Positions 42,984 through 51,859 are shown, counted from the first letter of the stretch. The stretch: 64,000 nt of DNA from Kosakonia sp. SMBL-WEM22 (GCF_014490785.1 NZ_CP051489.1:1-64000); one strand, 5' to 3'. Numbers and translations are program-made. The notes: generated by a model not told the origin, from the sequence alone.

Positions 42984-43776
42984 CCGGCGAGTTTGACATA
43001 AGGTCAAACACGACTTTTGCCGAAACGCCCCAGCCCATAACCTTCATGGTGAGTTTCGCGCGGTTCATGCCATCTACTGTGCGATAAAAATCCAGCGGGA
43101 GCCACCTGAAGAGCTTCCATGCATCCGGTTTTCTTATTGCACCAAAAACGGTGGTAATACTGGCTGCCAGATTGATACCTTCGTAAACCCCCAGACCTGA
43201 CTCACGGCGGAATCCCATGAACTGTGCAATGTCCATTACACCGTCGGCCACCATACCTTGAGACTGAGGCATGTCCAGAAACTGGCGGTTGATTTCACGG
43301 GAAATATCATTGGCGCCATCAATTACCAGAATAGCCCCGGCCAGCATACCCACGGGCATCATGGACATCATAGCCCCGACGCCCAGCGCAATCTGGACGC
43401 CCGCCGCGACGACCTTAAGGGCCGAAATCATATAGCCCACGATTTTGTTGTCTTCTTTGACCAGCTCAACTTTTGCATACAGCTGCGCTGACCTGTTTCT
43501 GAGCATCTGGCTCTGCTGCAGGAGACTGTCATTCTCGGCACGAATATTTTGGATACACTGCATGCACTCATCATTGTTTTTTGCTGCACGTGCGGCGCTG
43601 AATTGCTCAGTGACGAAAGACTTTATGTCATCCATAAACTTGATGCGCGCAAGACCATCGCGGAGATGATTCCCCCCAACAATATTTGCAGTATTAACCA
43701 GCTTGCGGACCTCGAGGTTGATCATGGTGTCTGCCCATTGTCGACCCTGCTGTCCCGGAAAGAGTGCAATATCCAT
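42973..43776 (-). CDS. DUF4225-type membrane-associated protein
   Basis: A 267-residue protein that matches what I recall of enterobacterial DUF4225 proteins: WADTMINLEVRKLVNTANIVGGN near the start, FMDDIKSFVTEQF, a long coiled helix with a CMQC pair, a hydrophobic hairpin in the middle (about residues 115-155, VVAAGVQIALGVGAMMSM and GMLAGAILVIDGAND), and LTMKVMGWGVSAKVVFDLM at the end. Its role is unproven; the hydrophobic hairpin and neighbouring two-span protein would suit a membrane-acting toxin with immunity protein. Confidence 0.72.
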   Translation of the reverse strand: MDIALFPGQQGRQWADTMINLEVRKLVNTANIVGGNHLRDGLARIKFMDDIKSFVTEQFSAARAAKNNDECMQCIQNIRAENDSLLQQSQMLRNRSAQLYAKVELVKEDNKIVGYMISALKVVAAGVQIALGVGAMMSMMPVGMLAGAILVIDGANDISREINRQFLDMPQSQGMVADGVMDIAQFMGFRRESGLGVYEGINLAASITTVFGAIRKPDAWKLFRWLPLDFYRTVDGMNRAKLTMKVMGWGVSAKVVFDLMSNSPAKN

Positions 43777-44649
43777 TCTGGATTCCTTGTCAGTGATGTG
43801 AGAGTTAAAGATATCCTTCCTGACGAGTTTGGCAACAGTGTGTCAGGAGCGCGAGCAGTGCGCAGCGCGACCTGGAATGTGCCGCTTGCGGCACATACAG
43901 GCGGAAATCAGGCTGAAGATGACTCCGTTCCTGCATCCGCCGGAGTGCCCGGCGCAGCCGGCAACGTAATAGCCTGTGGCTATCAACCCCTCCATCCCTG
44001 CCAAGCCATAACCCGCTAAAAGCGATTCAGAACCTCCTGTGCGCGGCCGGAGTGGTCACGTCGAGGCTTTGCCGAAGACGGGGCGTATCTCCGCGTTAGC
44101 GTCCCGTCAGGGCGCTTACGAGCGTGTCACTCAGTACTCACCGCGAAACCACGTGCAGCAGCTCAGTCCCTTAGTTACATCATCCCCTTTAAAAGCGGCA
44201 CTGTTCCGGGCCTGCGGCCCGGGGCGGCGCGGCTTTTCAGGGGCTAAATGGCCGCATGGTGCCCGGATTCTGGCGCTGATGGGACCCGCCGCTTGCGGTG
44301 GGGGGAAGCGTATCTCTGAGCGGCGCGGCCGTCAGGCTGCTGTAAGCGAAGGCCTCTGTGACTTGTCCCTGTTATCCACCGTTTTTATCCAGTGAATAAG
44401 GTGCATCTTTTATGAATATAAGTAAGGACGAAGTCCTTAATATATTGCGCGTTTCCTGACTGGGGTTGCAGGAAAGGGCGTTATCCTGTTTGCGAAAATC
44501 TGTGGATAAAAGAAAGTGATGGCCGTAAGACGCTATTTCGCGGCATGCCGGCAACGGGAAAGGCCTGTTCGTTGTGTAATATTTGACCGGATATTTGTGA
44601 CAGACGTGCGGAAGCCTCCGCAGCAAAGCGGAGGTTTAAAAACGTCGGG
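43777..44649. other. oriV: IncFII replication origin region
   Basis: No gene is seen downstream of repA over 870 bases. The sequence is rich in hairpins (for example GTGCCGC/GCGGCAC at 43878-43893) and contains a perfect DnaA box TGTGGATAA (44501-44509) and a near box TTATCCACC (44372-44380), with an AT-rich stretch between them (about 44395-44450). In IncFII plasmids RepA acts in cis on the origin located after its own gene, with a DnaA box at its edge, so oriV should lie at about 44370-44640. Confidence 0.7.
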
Positions 44650-45558
44650 CTAGTGAGGGGGCGATGTTCCCGGCGGCTCCAGGCTGACCAGCTCCAGCTG
44701 ATACAGCTGCGACCAGACCAGTTTCTCGAACTGCTGATGTGTCATATGGCCGGTCTGACCTTTCATGCTGCGCATCAGATCCTCGGACACCTGGCGCTTG
44801 CGCTCGTCAAAGGGTAGCCCCGCGAGTTTTTTGCGTTGCTTGCCCTCGAGGGCGCGGGTTCTGCGCGACAGGATGGTCTGGTGCCGGCAGCGTTCGTACC
44901 AGCGACGGCGCGCAGCTTTCAGGCTCAGGGTTTCGCCCGGTGACAGCTGGCCGTCCTGAATGGCGGCCCGGCGTGCTTCCTGTTCGGCCCGGAGTTTGTC
45001 CATATCCACACCGGTCAGTCGCCAGCCGGCTTCGGTGATGATGATGTGTTTCGGTAAGCGGCAGTTATTGATGACATCCCACTCAGTCTCCGGCTCCTCG
45101 ATGACACCGAACGGCACCAGAGCGGTGATGAGGCGTGAAACGCGAGAGACGGTGACCGCCTCCTCAGGAATAATATTGCCCTGTTCATCCCTGGGACTCA
45201 GCTCTTCCGCCAGCCTGGTGGTATTGATGGTCACGATGTCGGTGGCCAGATCAACCTTATTCATGAACAGGATGAACAGCGCATCAAACAGGTTCCGGCG
45301 CTCAGGATAAAATGCCCGCTTGCGGCCGGTCTGCGGTCGCAGGAAAGTGAAGAGGGGATCGGCAGAGACCCGGCGTCGTATAACCCATTCCCCGGTTGTT
45401 TTGTCCCGGGCGATCAGGTTGCGCAGGGCGCGGCCATGCTCTTTGCTGAGGGCTTTATAGTGTGCCGGGCGGATATACTCCGGAGCCGGGCATTTACAGG
45501 TCGTGGAATGGGTACCACGGTGGCGACGATCGTCGCGTGGTTTCAGATTGTCATTCAC
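44650..45558 (-). CDS. repA: IncFII-type RepA replication initiator
   Basis: A 302-residue cis-acting initiator of the IncFII RepA1 family. Conserved blocks include FTFLRPQTGRKRAFYPERRNLFDALF, a winged-helix-like middle (VTVSRVSRLITALVPFGVIEEPETEW) and a basic C-terminal third (RRWYERCRHQTILSRRTRALEGKQRKKL) for origin binding. The start is a GTG at 45558 that overlaps the stop of the leader peptide. Expression is set by the CopA antisense RNA and translational coupling. It is the second complete replicon in the window. Confidence 0.95.
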   Translation of the reverse strand: MNDNLKPRDDRRHRGTHSTTCKCPAPEYIRPAHYKALSKEHGRALRNLIARDKTTGEWVIRRRVSADPLFTFLRPQTGRKRAFYPERRNLFDALFILFMNKVDLATDIVTINTTRLAEELSPRDEQGNIIPEEAVTVSRVSRLITALVPFGVIEEPETEWDVINNCRLPKHIIITEAGWRLTGVDMDKLRAEQEARRAAIQDGQLSPGETLSLKAARRRWYERCRHQTILSRRTRALEGKQRKKLAGLPFDERKRQVSEDLMRSMKGQTGHMTHQQFEKLVWSQLYQLELVSLEPPGTSPPH

Positions 45559-45604
45559 GCCGGCCTTTTCTTATGGCGGCCGGGTGTTGTTTTATGTGAT
45601 GCAT
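45551..45604 (-). CDS. tap: Tap-like leader peptide of IncFII RepA
   Basis: A 17-residue peptide (MHHIKQHPAAIRKGRRE) with GAAGGA upstream of its ATG. Its TGA lies inside GTGAATGA, so it ends eight bases into repA. In IncFII plasmids such as R1, translation of Tap opens the repA start site, and CopA blocks Tap. The position relative to the CopT structure is exactly that of R1. A stem that could hide the repA start (GCCGGCC/GGCGGCC type) lies within the leader. Confidence 0.82.
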   Translation of the reverse strand: MHHIKQHPAAIRKGRRE

Positions 45605-45614
45605 GCGTTATAAT
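45587..45614 (+). promoter_or_regulatory. Promoter of CopA antisense RNA
   Basis: TTGTTT (45587-45592), 16-base spacer and consensus TATAAT (45609-45614), opposite in direction to repA. Confidence 0.78.
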
Positions 45615-45619
45615 CCTTC

Positions 45620-45698
45620 ACAGGCGCTGCGCCTGCTTTTGGACCCCCTGATATCTGATGATTCCGCCAAGTTTCAATGCAGATTTCGGGGGGTTTTT
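45620..45698 (+). ncRNA. copA: CopA (RNAI) antisense RNA of the IncFII replicon
   Basis: An RNA of about 80 bases from the promoter above to a terminator-like hairpin (CCCCCTGATATCTG with CAGATTTCGGGGGG) followed by T5. The loop of this hairpin reads TTCCGCCAAG, which matches the CGCCAA kissing-loop of R1 CopA, and the arms end in the familiar GGGGTTTTTGC. It is complementary to the repA leader and should limit copy number. A first hairpin (AGGCGC/GCGCCT) precedes it. Confidence 0.88.
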
Positions 45699-46121
45699 GC
45701 ATTCAGGCTCCGGCAAACCTGCCGTCACCTGCTCCCGGGCGTCTTTCGGACACGCCCCATCCATGAATTCCTTGCGCTTTTCGCCCGCTCGCATGTACAG
45801 ACGAAAAGCATGAATTAATCCTTTCTCCCTCAACCTTCCGTCCCACCACAAGACATCAGATCAGGTCAGCACGCTGATTTGAGATAAGTACATAATTCAG
45901 AGTTGTAACAATGAAAACACTTCACCACAGGGTTTTCATATCTGGCAGAGTCTACCCAATTGGCGTTGAGTTTTCCAGTTGAAAAGGATCCCGGTACCCC
46001 TGACAGGATCGCCAGGATATAAAGATGATTAACAGAATGTAATGAAACAACAGGCACGAGTAATCGCGCGCTCTGGTAAAATGTGCCGCTATCGAGGTCG
46101 ATACGTATTCCGGAGAACAAC
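45699..46121. other. Region between CopA and the hha-like gene
   Basis: This should contain the repA promoter and, in typical IncFII plasmids, repA2/copB. I could not recognise a CopB-like protein: the only minus-strand frame (45618-45851, 77 codons) overlaps the CopA target and lacks CopB features. So the copB part is either absent or strongly divergent. The last 120 bases are AT-rich and likely hold the hha promoter. Confidence 0.45.
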
Positions 46122-46346
46122 GTGGACGATAAAAATTCATTTAAGGAGTTGCAGCATTCCTATTTAATGAAATTCAGGAAATGTTCAACAACAGACACGC
46201 TCGAGAGAATTTTCGAGCGATTACAGGATAAGCTTACAGGACACGAACTTGACGCAATGATGGGTGCAGCAGATCACCGCAGAGCAGAACTGAGACATAA
46301 ATGCTTGTGGGACAAAGTCCCGGCCACTGCATGGAAGAATGTGTGA
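46122..46346 (+). CDS. hha: Hha/YmoA-family nucleoid modulator
   Basis: A 74-residue Hha-like protein. The family pattern is plain: YLMKFRKCSTTDTLERIFE, then ELDAMMGAADHRRAEL and the end LWDKVPATAWK. Hha proteins bind H-NS and adjust silencing of AT-rich acquired genes. Plasmid-borne versions dampen the cost of the plasmid. The GTG at 46122 follows GGAG by 6 bases; the open frame upstream to 46083 is not family-like. The stop shares one base with the ATG of a small ORF. Confidence 0.9.
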   Translation: MDDKNSFKELQHSYLMKFRKCSTTDTLERIFERLQDKLTGHELDAMMGAADHRRAELRHKCLWDKVPATAWKNV

Positions 46347-46459
46347 TGTTTCCATTAAGTGTCGAATGTCGAATTTATTATGTGCATGAAAAGAAATATC
46401 GATACTTTGCCCAGAAAATAGTGAAGTGGATAGTTAACCCTAGTGTTCCAGTAAAATAA
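46346..46459 (+). CDS. Small ORF coupled to the hha-like gene
   Basis: A 37-codon frame whose ATG overlaps the hha stop (TGATG). The peptide is basic and aromatic (ECRIYYVHEKKYRYFAQK). The overlap suggests reinitiation after hha. There is no other evidence of function. Confidence 0.4.
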   Translation: MFPLSVECRIYYVHEKKYRYFAQKIVKWIVNPSVPVK

Positions 46460-46524
46460 TAGAAACTGAATGACGCATAAATAATATAAATCATCTTGTT
46501 ACAAGAAAGTATGGGTTTACCCAA

Positions 46525-46746
46525 TCACTCGTCAAGAAAATATAAAGGATCGCTGTAGAGCGAGAGCCAGTCATTATATCTCTTGCGGAAATAATCACGC
46601 AACATCAGAGGTTGCTGGTTTTCTATTCTTAAAATTTCTTCCTCTGTACCTCCTTTTATTTTTAGCCACGCAGCTTTGTAGGCCGCCATGTCAGTGACAA
46701 TGCGGCATTGTTGGTCCACAGATATCGTGATATATTTTTTCATCAC
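46525..46746 (-). CDS. Small hypothetical protein
   Basis: A 73-residue protein (KKYITISVDQQCRIVTDM start, then LRDYFRKRYNDWLSLYSD). It has plausible codon use and a compact alpha/beta pattern but no recognised family. The second Met is an equal candidate for the start. The 295 bases that follow to 47041 hold no gene; a GACATATC...-type repeat (GCGACATATCAG at 46990 and CTGATATGTCGC at 47020) forms the likely terminator of the autotransporter gene. Confidence 0.45.
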   Translation of the reverse strand: MMKKYITISVDQQCRIVTDMAAYKAAWLKIKGGTEEEILRIENQQPLMLRDYFRKRYNDWLSLYSDPLYFLDE

Positions 46747-46989
46747 ATAACCACACTGTAATGTTTATAAGTGTCACTAAAGTAAACCTGATACAATTGA
46801 ATTTGTAATAATCCCACGTTCTATAATTATCTAAACGCGATGCAACTGGTGAAGGTTATGGTCCATACTCCACGTCGTGTTATTTTCATAACCTATGTTC
46901 TGATTAAGACTGGTTAAATTAGCAGCCTGCCGGTTTCTTGCCTACAGGCTATGATAACGGCGATTCAGCGTATTCATTTGACCATAAAA

Positions 46990-47032
46990 ACGAGCGACAT
47001 ATCAGACAGTTCATTATGCCTGATATGTCGCA
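46990..47032 (-). terminator. Inverted repeat after the autotransporter gene
   Basis: GCGACATATCAG and CTGATATGTCGC form a perfect 12-bp inverted repeat within about 46990-47032, just downstream of the minus-strand autotransporter. There is no long T-run, so the terminator role is likely but not certain. Confidence 0.55.
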
Positions 47033-47041
47033 ACTGATGAG

Positions 47042-49465
47042 CTAGAATATATACTTCACGCCAACAGCCGCCCGGCTGTCACTGTAGCTCTTGTCGCCAA
47101 TTTGTTGTCCAATTGCTGCCCATAAATTCACGTTATTATGCAGCTTCGCTTCGATACCAGTTTTTACTTCTCCAATATTATGAGTTCCGTTCATGTCAGC
47201 ATTATAACCATTGCTGGAGACGCCATAGTTTTTACTGTTATAAATCCAGCTGGCTTCGATGAAAGGTTCAAATACAAGCCCCGTGCCTTTATCCGCGCTA
47301 TTTGAGCCTTTCAAATACGTCCTCATGCCGAGACGTGTCTGGACATTGTCGTCACCTTTGCTGGCGATGGTCGTTCCATCCTTCAACTGAGTATCGTCAG
47401 CTTCCACTCCCATATAAGTGACCTGAAGCGAGGGTTCGACGTAGAGGTTTGAATTGGTATAAGTCGCTACCGGAAGAGTATAGCCCCCCTCAACAGAGGC
47501 TGTGATACCCTTCGAGTCGTAGCTGATGCTTCCCTCATCGTTGCTTTTAACTGTGTTATTAAACCAGTTATAGAGGGCCCAGCTGTCTACAAAGAATCCT
47601 GTCTTGTCGAGGTCGTTCTGATACCAGATGCCATATAAACCAGCGCTGTAACCGCTCACCTCGCTTTTCGCGCTTAAACCAGTCCGGCTGGCATCCGTAT
47701 TGCTTTTCTGATTACCGTATCCGCCCATTACGCCGATGCGTAAACTGCCCTGATTGCCATCGTTCCATTGGCCGATATCACCACCAATCTGTACCACATA
47801 GCGATTAGCGGTAGTTTTTAAACCGCCATCCATAGAGAAACGGTTGTGCCCACCGCTATTATGGATCCATAAGCTTGTGGTTATTAACTGGCCCGTTTGA
47901 GGATCAATGTAGCGGGTCTCACCCAGTCGGTCATGAAGCGAAGTGTTGAACAGCGTGTTATTTGCCTGGATATTACTGGTAAAACCGCCAATTTCCGGAC
48001 GGTAACCAGCAGAGTCCAGATAGACGCCGTCGGTTTTTTGATCAAGCTTATAATCAAAAAGACCCGCGCTGATTCGGTTTCCCTGGATGAAGGTCGCATT
48101 TTGACCCTGAGCGTAAGAGATGATTTGGATCCCGTCCTCTGTCTTACCGCCCTTACCATTCTCATTATTGACGATAACAGTCGATGTACCGGTAGCTGCC
48201 CCCCTGATTTCCAGTTTATCGGTCAGGGAGTCGCCGCCGCCCAGTATGGTACCGACAGAAATGACGCTGTTTTGCTTGCCGTCGTAACTGGCTACCGAAA
48301 GCGTATTGCCGGCGCTGTGCGAGGTTGGGTTAAGAATGAGAAGATTGTTATTTACGAAATGGGTATTGAGACTGGTTAACCCACCATCTTTGATGGTATA
48401 GGTTGCATCGTTTGTCAGGGTGAAAGTTTCACTGGAATCAATATCCCCGGTGATAGCGCCTGTGTTGATTAACTCACCTTTGAAATTGCCTAGCGAAAGT
48501 CCGTCATTTATTATACCTGTATTAGTAAACTTCCCGTCTATTCCCCCTGTGTTTTTGAAACCGCCATTGATAACACCGCTGTTGACAACTCCGCCTTTTA
48601 TTGTGCCGCTATTTAGTATTCCATTTTCGACGGTACCGGTATTGATCAGGCTGCCGTCTATCTGTTTCTTATTAAAGATGCCATTTTCAATTTTTCCTGA
48701 GTTAGTCACGCTACCGGAAACCTGGGCATTATTGACTAGCGAACCCAAAATAGTACCGGTGTTTGCAATGCCGTTTTCTTTACCGTTGATCTTGCCGCTG
48801 TTTATCAGGTCACCTTTGATAGTACCGTCGTTTTCAATCGACTGGTTAACCGTTCCTTTGTTTTCAATATCACTAACAACGATGCCTTTATTAAGGATGT
48901 TACCGACGGTACCATTGTTCTGAATGACATTAACCTGACCATTCCCAGCGTCGTCACCATTAATAATAGAGTTGGCGATAACGCCATTGTTTAATATTCC
49001 ACCATTAATCAATCCCGCGTTCTGGATACTGTCAGCTGTCCCGCTTTGATCAACGAAATAATTGCCCTGCAACACAGCATCTTTTTTGATTAACGTTGTT
49101 TCGAGATTGCCGTAGTTAGTGATAACGTTAGCGAGTTCAGACGATTTTCTTGGGTTAATTGCCATTCCATCAGGGTTAAATTTAGGCTCTGAATCTGTAA
49201 TGCCGTATTGCGTGCCAGAATCAATTTCTACAGTACCAATTTTTCCTGATGCCTGATTCACCAGATAGTGATCGGCTTTATTAAACTGATCATTGATATC
49301 ATTTTTTTTATTTGTTTGGTATGTATCAGCAGAATGATCATTGTAAACATTCTGTATAAAATATCTATCCGATTTACCGTTTTCAAGGAATTCATTGGCG
49401 GCATACGCTTGCGTCGTTATTGCAAGAGTTACCGAAGCCGCCACCAGCTTTTTATTATATTTCAT
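47042..49465 (-). CDS. Autotransporter with N-x-G repeat passenger
   Basis: An 807-residue type Va autotransporter. Residues 1-22 are a signal peptide (KLVAASVTLAITTQAYA). The passenger (about 23-530) contains some fifteen copies of a repeat of about 10-20 residues of the form NxGxIxGxLxNxG (for example GILNSGTIKGGVVNSG), which should build a beta-helix. The C-terminal 270 residues are the beta-barrel (SLWIHNSGGHNRFSMDGGL, then strands to AAVGVKYIF with a terminal Phe). It probably acts as adhesin or aggregation factor; this is inferred. The gene is AT-rich and flanked by an IS relic. A 16-bp palindrome lies upstream. Confidence 0.92.
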   Translation of the reverse strand: MKYNKKLVAASVTLAITTQAYAANEFLENGKSDRYFIQNVYNDHSADTYQTNKKNDINDQFNKADHYLVNQASGKIGTVEIDSGTQYGITDSEPKFNPDGMAINPRKSSELANVITNYGNLETTLIKKDAVLQGNYFVDQSGTADSIQNAGLINGGILNNGVIANSIINGDDAGNGQVNVIQNNGTVGNILNKGIVVSDIENKGTVNQSIENDGTIKGDLINSGKINGKENGIANTGTILGSLVNNAQVSGSVTNSGKIENGIFNKKQIDGSLINTGTVENGILNSGTIKGGVVNSGVINGGFKNTGGIDGKFTNTGIINDGLSLGNFKGELINTGAITGDIDSSETFTLTNDATYTIKDGGLTSLNTHFVNNNLLILNPTSHSAGNTLSVASYDGKQNSVISVGTILGGGDSLTDKLEIRGAATGTSTVIVNNENGKGGKTEDGIQIISYAQGQNATFIQGNRISAGLFDYKLDQKTDGVYLDSAGYRPEIGGFTSNIQANNTLFNTSLHDRLGETRYIDPQTGQLITTSLWIHNSGGHNRFSMDGGLKTTANRYVVQIGGDIGQWNDGNQGSLRIGVMGGYGNQKSNTDASRTGLSAKSEVSGYSAGLYGIWYQNDLDKTGFFVDSWALYNWFNNTVKSNDEGSISYDSKGITASVEGGYTLPVATYTNSNLYVEPSLQVTYMGVEADDTQLKDGTTIASKGDDNVQTRLGMRTYLKGSNSADKGTGLVFEPFIEASWIYNSKNYGVSSNGYNADMNGTHNIGEVKTGIEAKLHNNVNLWAAIGQQIGDKSYSDSRAAVGVKYIF

Positions 49466-49927
49466 ACTTCTCTCCGTTACTCAGTGAAGCGTTGTTTAAT
49501 TACCTTTTAAACAGAAGAAGCAAATATAAGACATCATCATATGCCTGCTTTCTATAATGCCCATGTGAACACACTTATCTTTCTTAAAATGATATAAGAA
49601 TGATGATGTTTTATTTAAGAATTACCTTAAGGTAATATTCAGATTGTTCGCATGTCAAATGAACGCGTTATCGGCATTTGTAACATTAAATTTTTCTATA
49701 TCAAAAAAATGTCCGGCTAATAATTACCATGCTTATTAATAGGGAGAAAATGACAGTTTTATCTATGTTATTAGTTTATTCTTCCATAACGTAAAACTAT
49801 ATGTTAATAAAAATGTGCATATGTTTATTTTTTGCTATTTAGTTGTTTGATTTGTTTATTACTTCTTATTAATAAGTAACATATATTTTTATACATAATT
49901 GATTATTTTTTAAGCATCAAATGAAGC
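49466..49927. other. AT-rich promoter region of the autotransporter
   Basis: No gene. The stretch contains the perfect palindrome ATTACCTTAAGGTAAT (49621-49636) about 155 bases upstream of the start, and long AT-rich runs (49780-49910) typical of H-NS-silenced DNA. The ribosome site is GGAG just before the ATG at 49465. Confidence 0.6.
49621..49636. promoter_or_regulatory. Perfect 16-bp palindrome, candidate operator
   Basis: ATTACCTTAAGGTAAT reads the same on both strands. The half ATTACCTTAA recurs at 51346-51355 inside the promoter of the small-protein cluster, which suggests a shared regulator. Confidence 0.55.
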
Positions 49928-51066
49928 TGACATGCTCCCTGTTGTTTATCACACTGCAATGTCAGTAATGTCTTCATAAGCCACATGAGGATACCTCCAT
50001 GAAGAAGCGTTTTTCCGACTAACAGATCATCAGTATTCTCCGCGAGGCTGAAGCCGGAGTTTCTGCCCGTGAGCTCTGCCGTAAGCACGCCATTTCTGAC
50101 GCCACGTTTAATACCTGGTGTAAGAAGTATGGCGGAATGGAGGTGCCTGAGGTTAAGCACCTGAAGTCGCCTGAGGAAGAGAACGCCAGACTCTGGAAGC
50201 TGCTTGCCGAGGCCATACTGGATAAGGAGGCGCTCAGGTGGCTCTTGGGCGAAAGTACTGACGACAGACCAGAAGCGCGAAGCCGTGGTGTTGATGTGTG
50301 ATACGGCCGGTCTGTCGCAACGTCGTGCCTGCAGACTCACAGGTTTGTCCCTGTCGACCTGCCGCTATGACGCTCAGCGTCCAGCTGCTGATGCCCATTT
50401 ATCAGGGCACATCACTGAACTGGCACTGGAGCGCAGGCGTTTTGGCTACCGTCGCATAAGGCAGTTACTGCGCCGAGAAGGGCTGGCAATAGAACGTCTG
50501 CCGCTGCTCCGCCCGGCGGCGCCCAACATGACCTGGTCGAAGGATTTCGTCATGGATGCGCTGGCTACAGTTCGCAGGATCAAGTGCCTTACCTGCGTCG
50601 ATGACCTTACAAAGGAATGTCTGACGGTCACTGTTGCCTTGGGGATTTCAGGCGTGCAGGTCACGCATATTCTGGACAGCATTTCGCTGTTTCGCGGCTA
50701 TCCGGCTACGATAAGAACCGATCAGGGCCCGGAGTTTACCTGCCGCGCGCTCGATCAGTGGACCTTTGAGCAAGGCGTGGAGTGGCGACTTATCCAGCCC
50801 GGCAAGCCAACGCAGAACGGATTTATTGAAAGTTTTAACGGACGCTTTCGCGATGAGAGTCTGAATGAACACTGGTTCAGCGATATTCTTCATGCCCGGA
50901 AAACGATTAATGACTGGCGACAGGATTATAACGAGTGCCGTCCCCATTCATCGCTGGATTACCAGAAACCAGCTGAATTCGCAACGGACTGGCGAAACAG
51001 GAAATATGAAGAAAAACCAACCGACATTACTAACTGAAGGTTGTATCCAATCTTGGGGGCAGGTCA
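49928..51066 (+). mobile_element. IS3-family element, decayed copy
   Basis: The ends match the complete copy at 18467-19687 (left TGACATGC, right GCAGGTCA). OrfA (from about 49999) has a TAA at the sixth codon region (SD-stop) and further changes. OrfB has an internal deletion. It cannot transpose by itself, but the ends might be mobilised by the intact copy. Confidence 0.87.
50204..51037 (+). pseudogene. IS3-family OrfB with internal deletion
   Basis: The frame is open over 277 codons but begins out of place inside orfA sequence and, compared with the copy at 18825-19658, lacks about 27 residues between RQLLRREGL and IERLPLLRP. The DDE residues are still there (SKDFVMDA, RTDQGPEF, FIESFNGRF), yet the first motif reads SKDF instead of SMDF. 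The missing part precedes the catalytic core. Function is unlikely. Confidence 0.85.
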
Positions 51067-51334
51067 GCCTGGCTACCTTACAATGCACGAATTTTCGCTT
51101 AAAAAACGAACAGCAATGTAGACAAATGTTACTCCAGCTGATTTAACAGTGCTACTAAATTATTTCAAAGCATGATTAACATCTCCCGGTTTTTTACTGA
51201 CTTTTTCAAAAAAAAAATAATAATACCGACGGCATTTTCAAAAATCTTGAATGAGTCCTAAGCAGATAATTCACAGATGAAACTGCATGCATGCTAAGAA
51301 AGAAAAATGTTACATAGTTCTTATATATATTTGT

Positions 51335-51364
51335 TTGACATAGGAATTACCTTAAAACTATCTT
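51335..51364 (+). promoter_or_regulatory. Promoter of the small-protein cluster
   Basis: Consensus TTGACA (51335-51340), 18-base spacer, TATCTT (51359-51364). The spacer holds ATTACCTTAA, the half-site of the palindrome upstream of the autotransporter. A TATGAATATTCTTAG element just after the -10 recalls an RcsAB box, with low certainty. Confidence 0.6.
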
Positions 51365-51383
51365 ATGAATATTCTTAGAACAC

Positions 51384-51461
51384 ATGAAAAAATTTATGGA
51401 AAAAATATTACTCTTTCTGAAGTTGCGAGTATCTAACTCAGAAAACTGGGCAGCAGAATAA
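51384..51461 (+). CDS. Possible 25-residue peptide
   Basis: ATG at 51384 opens a 25-codon frame with an amphipathic basic helix (KKFMEKILLFLKLRV) and ends SENWAAE. It lies right after the strong promoter, but the ribosome site is weak. It could be a leader peptide or a chance frame. Confidence 0.28.
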   Translation: MKKFMEKILLFLKLRVSNSENWAAE

Positions 51462-51637
51462 TAAAAATTAAGTGCCCTCTATGTATGCGGGCGAAAATCA
51501 TCATGCGCACTGAACAGTAGCGCTAGACTCATCAGCCAAAAAGGCACCAGGGAAATTCTTTACCAGACGCATAATGTGATATCAGAAGATAATCACTATA
51601 TAGCAATTCCTATACACTAAAAAAGGCACATGGAAGG

Positions 51638-51805
51638 ATGATTAACGTTATAAGAACCATTAGCAGGTCACAAAGAAAGAAGTTAGTCTCTTGGTTGCGA
51701 AGGATAACTTTCACAGAAAACCAGGTTGCCGCCGCATCGTTATTGATGATTATTATCCCGTGTGGGGCAGTGGGGTTGTTTTTGTACAATGCTTATGCGG
51801 ATTAA
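51638..51805 (+). CDS. Small membrane protein (55 residues)
   Basis: A basic N-terminal half (MINVIRTISRSQRKKLVSW, then LRRIT) followed by one membrane span near the C-terminus (AAASLLMIIIPCGAVGLFLY). GGAAGG precedes the ATG closely. It is the first of three consecutive very small genes. The family is not certain; it could be related to the small proteins encoded beside YmiA in enterobacterial chromosomes. Confidence 0.5.
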   Translation: MINVIRTISRSQRKKLVSWLRRITFTENQVAAASLLMIIIPCGAVGLFLYNAYAD

Positions 51806-51859
51806 TTCCCCCATATATTCTCATCACAATTCAAAAATAATAATACGGAAACTATATTA

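Noticed and set aside
45618..45851. 77-codon minus-strand frame as copB/repA2
   Set aside because: It overlaps the CopA target and lacks the basic helix-rich features of CopB; the leader RNA structure explains the sequence better.
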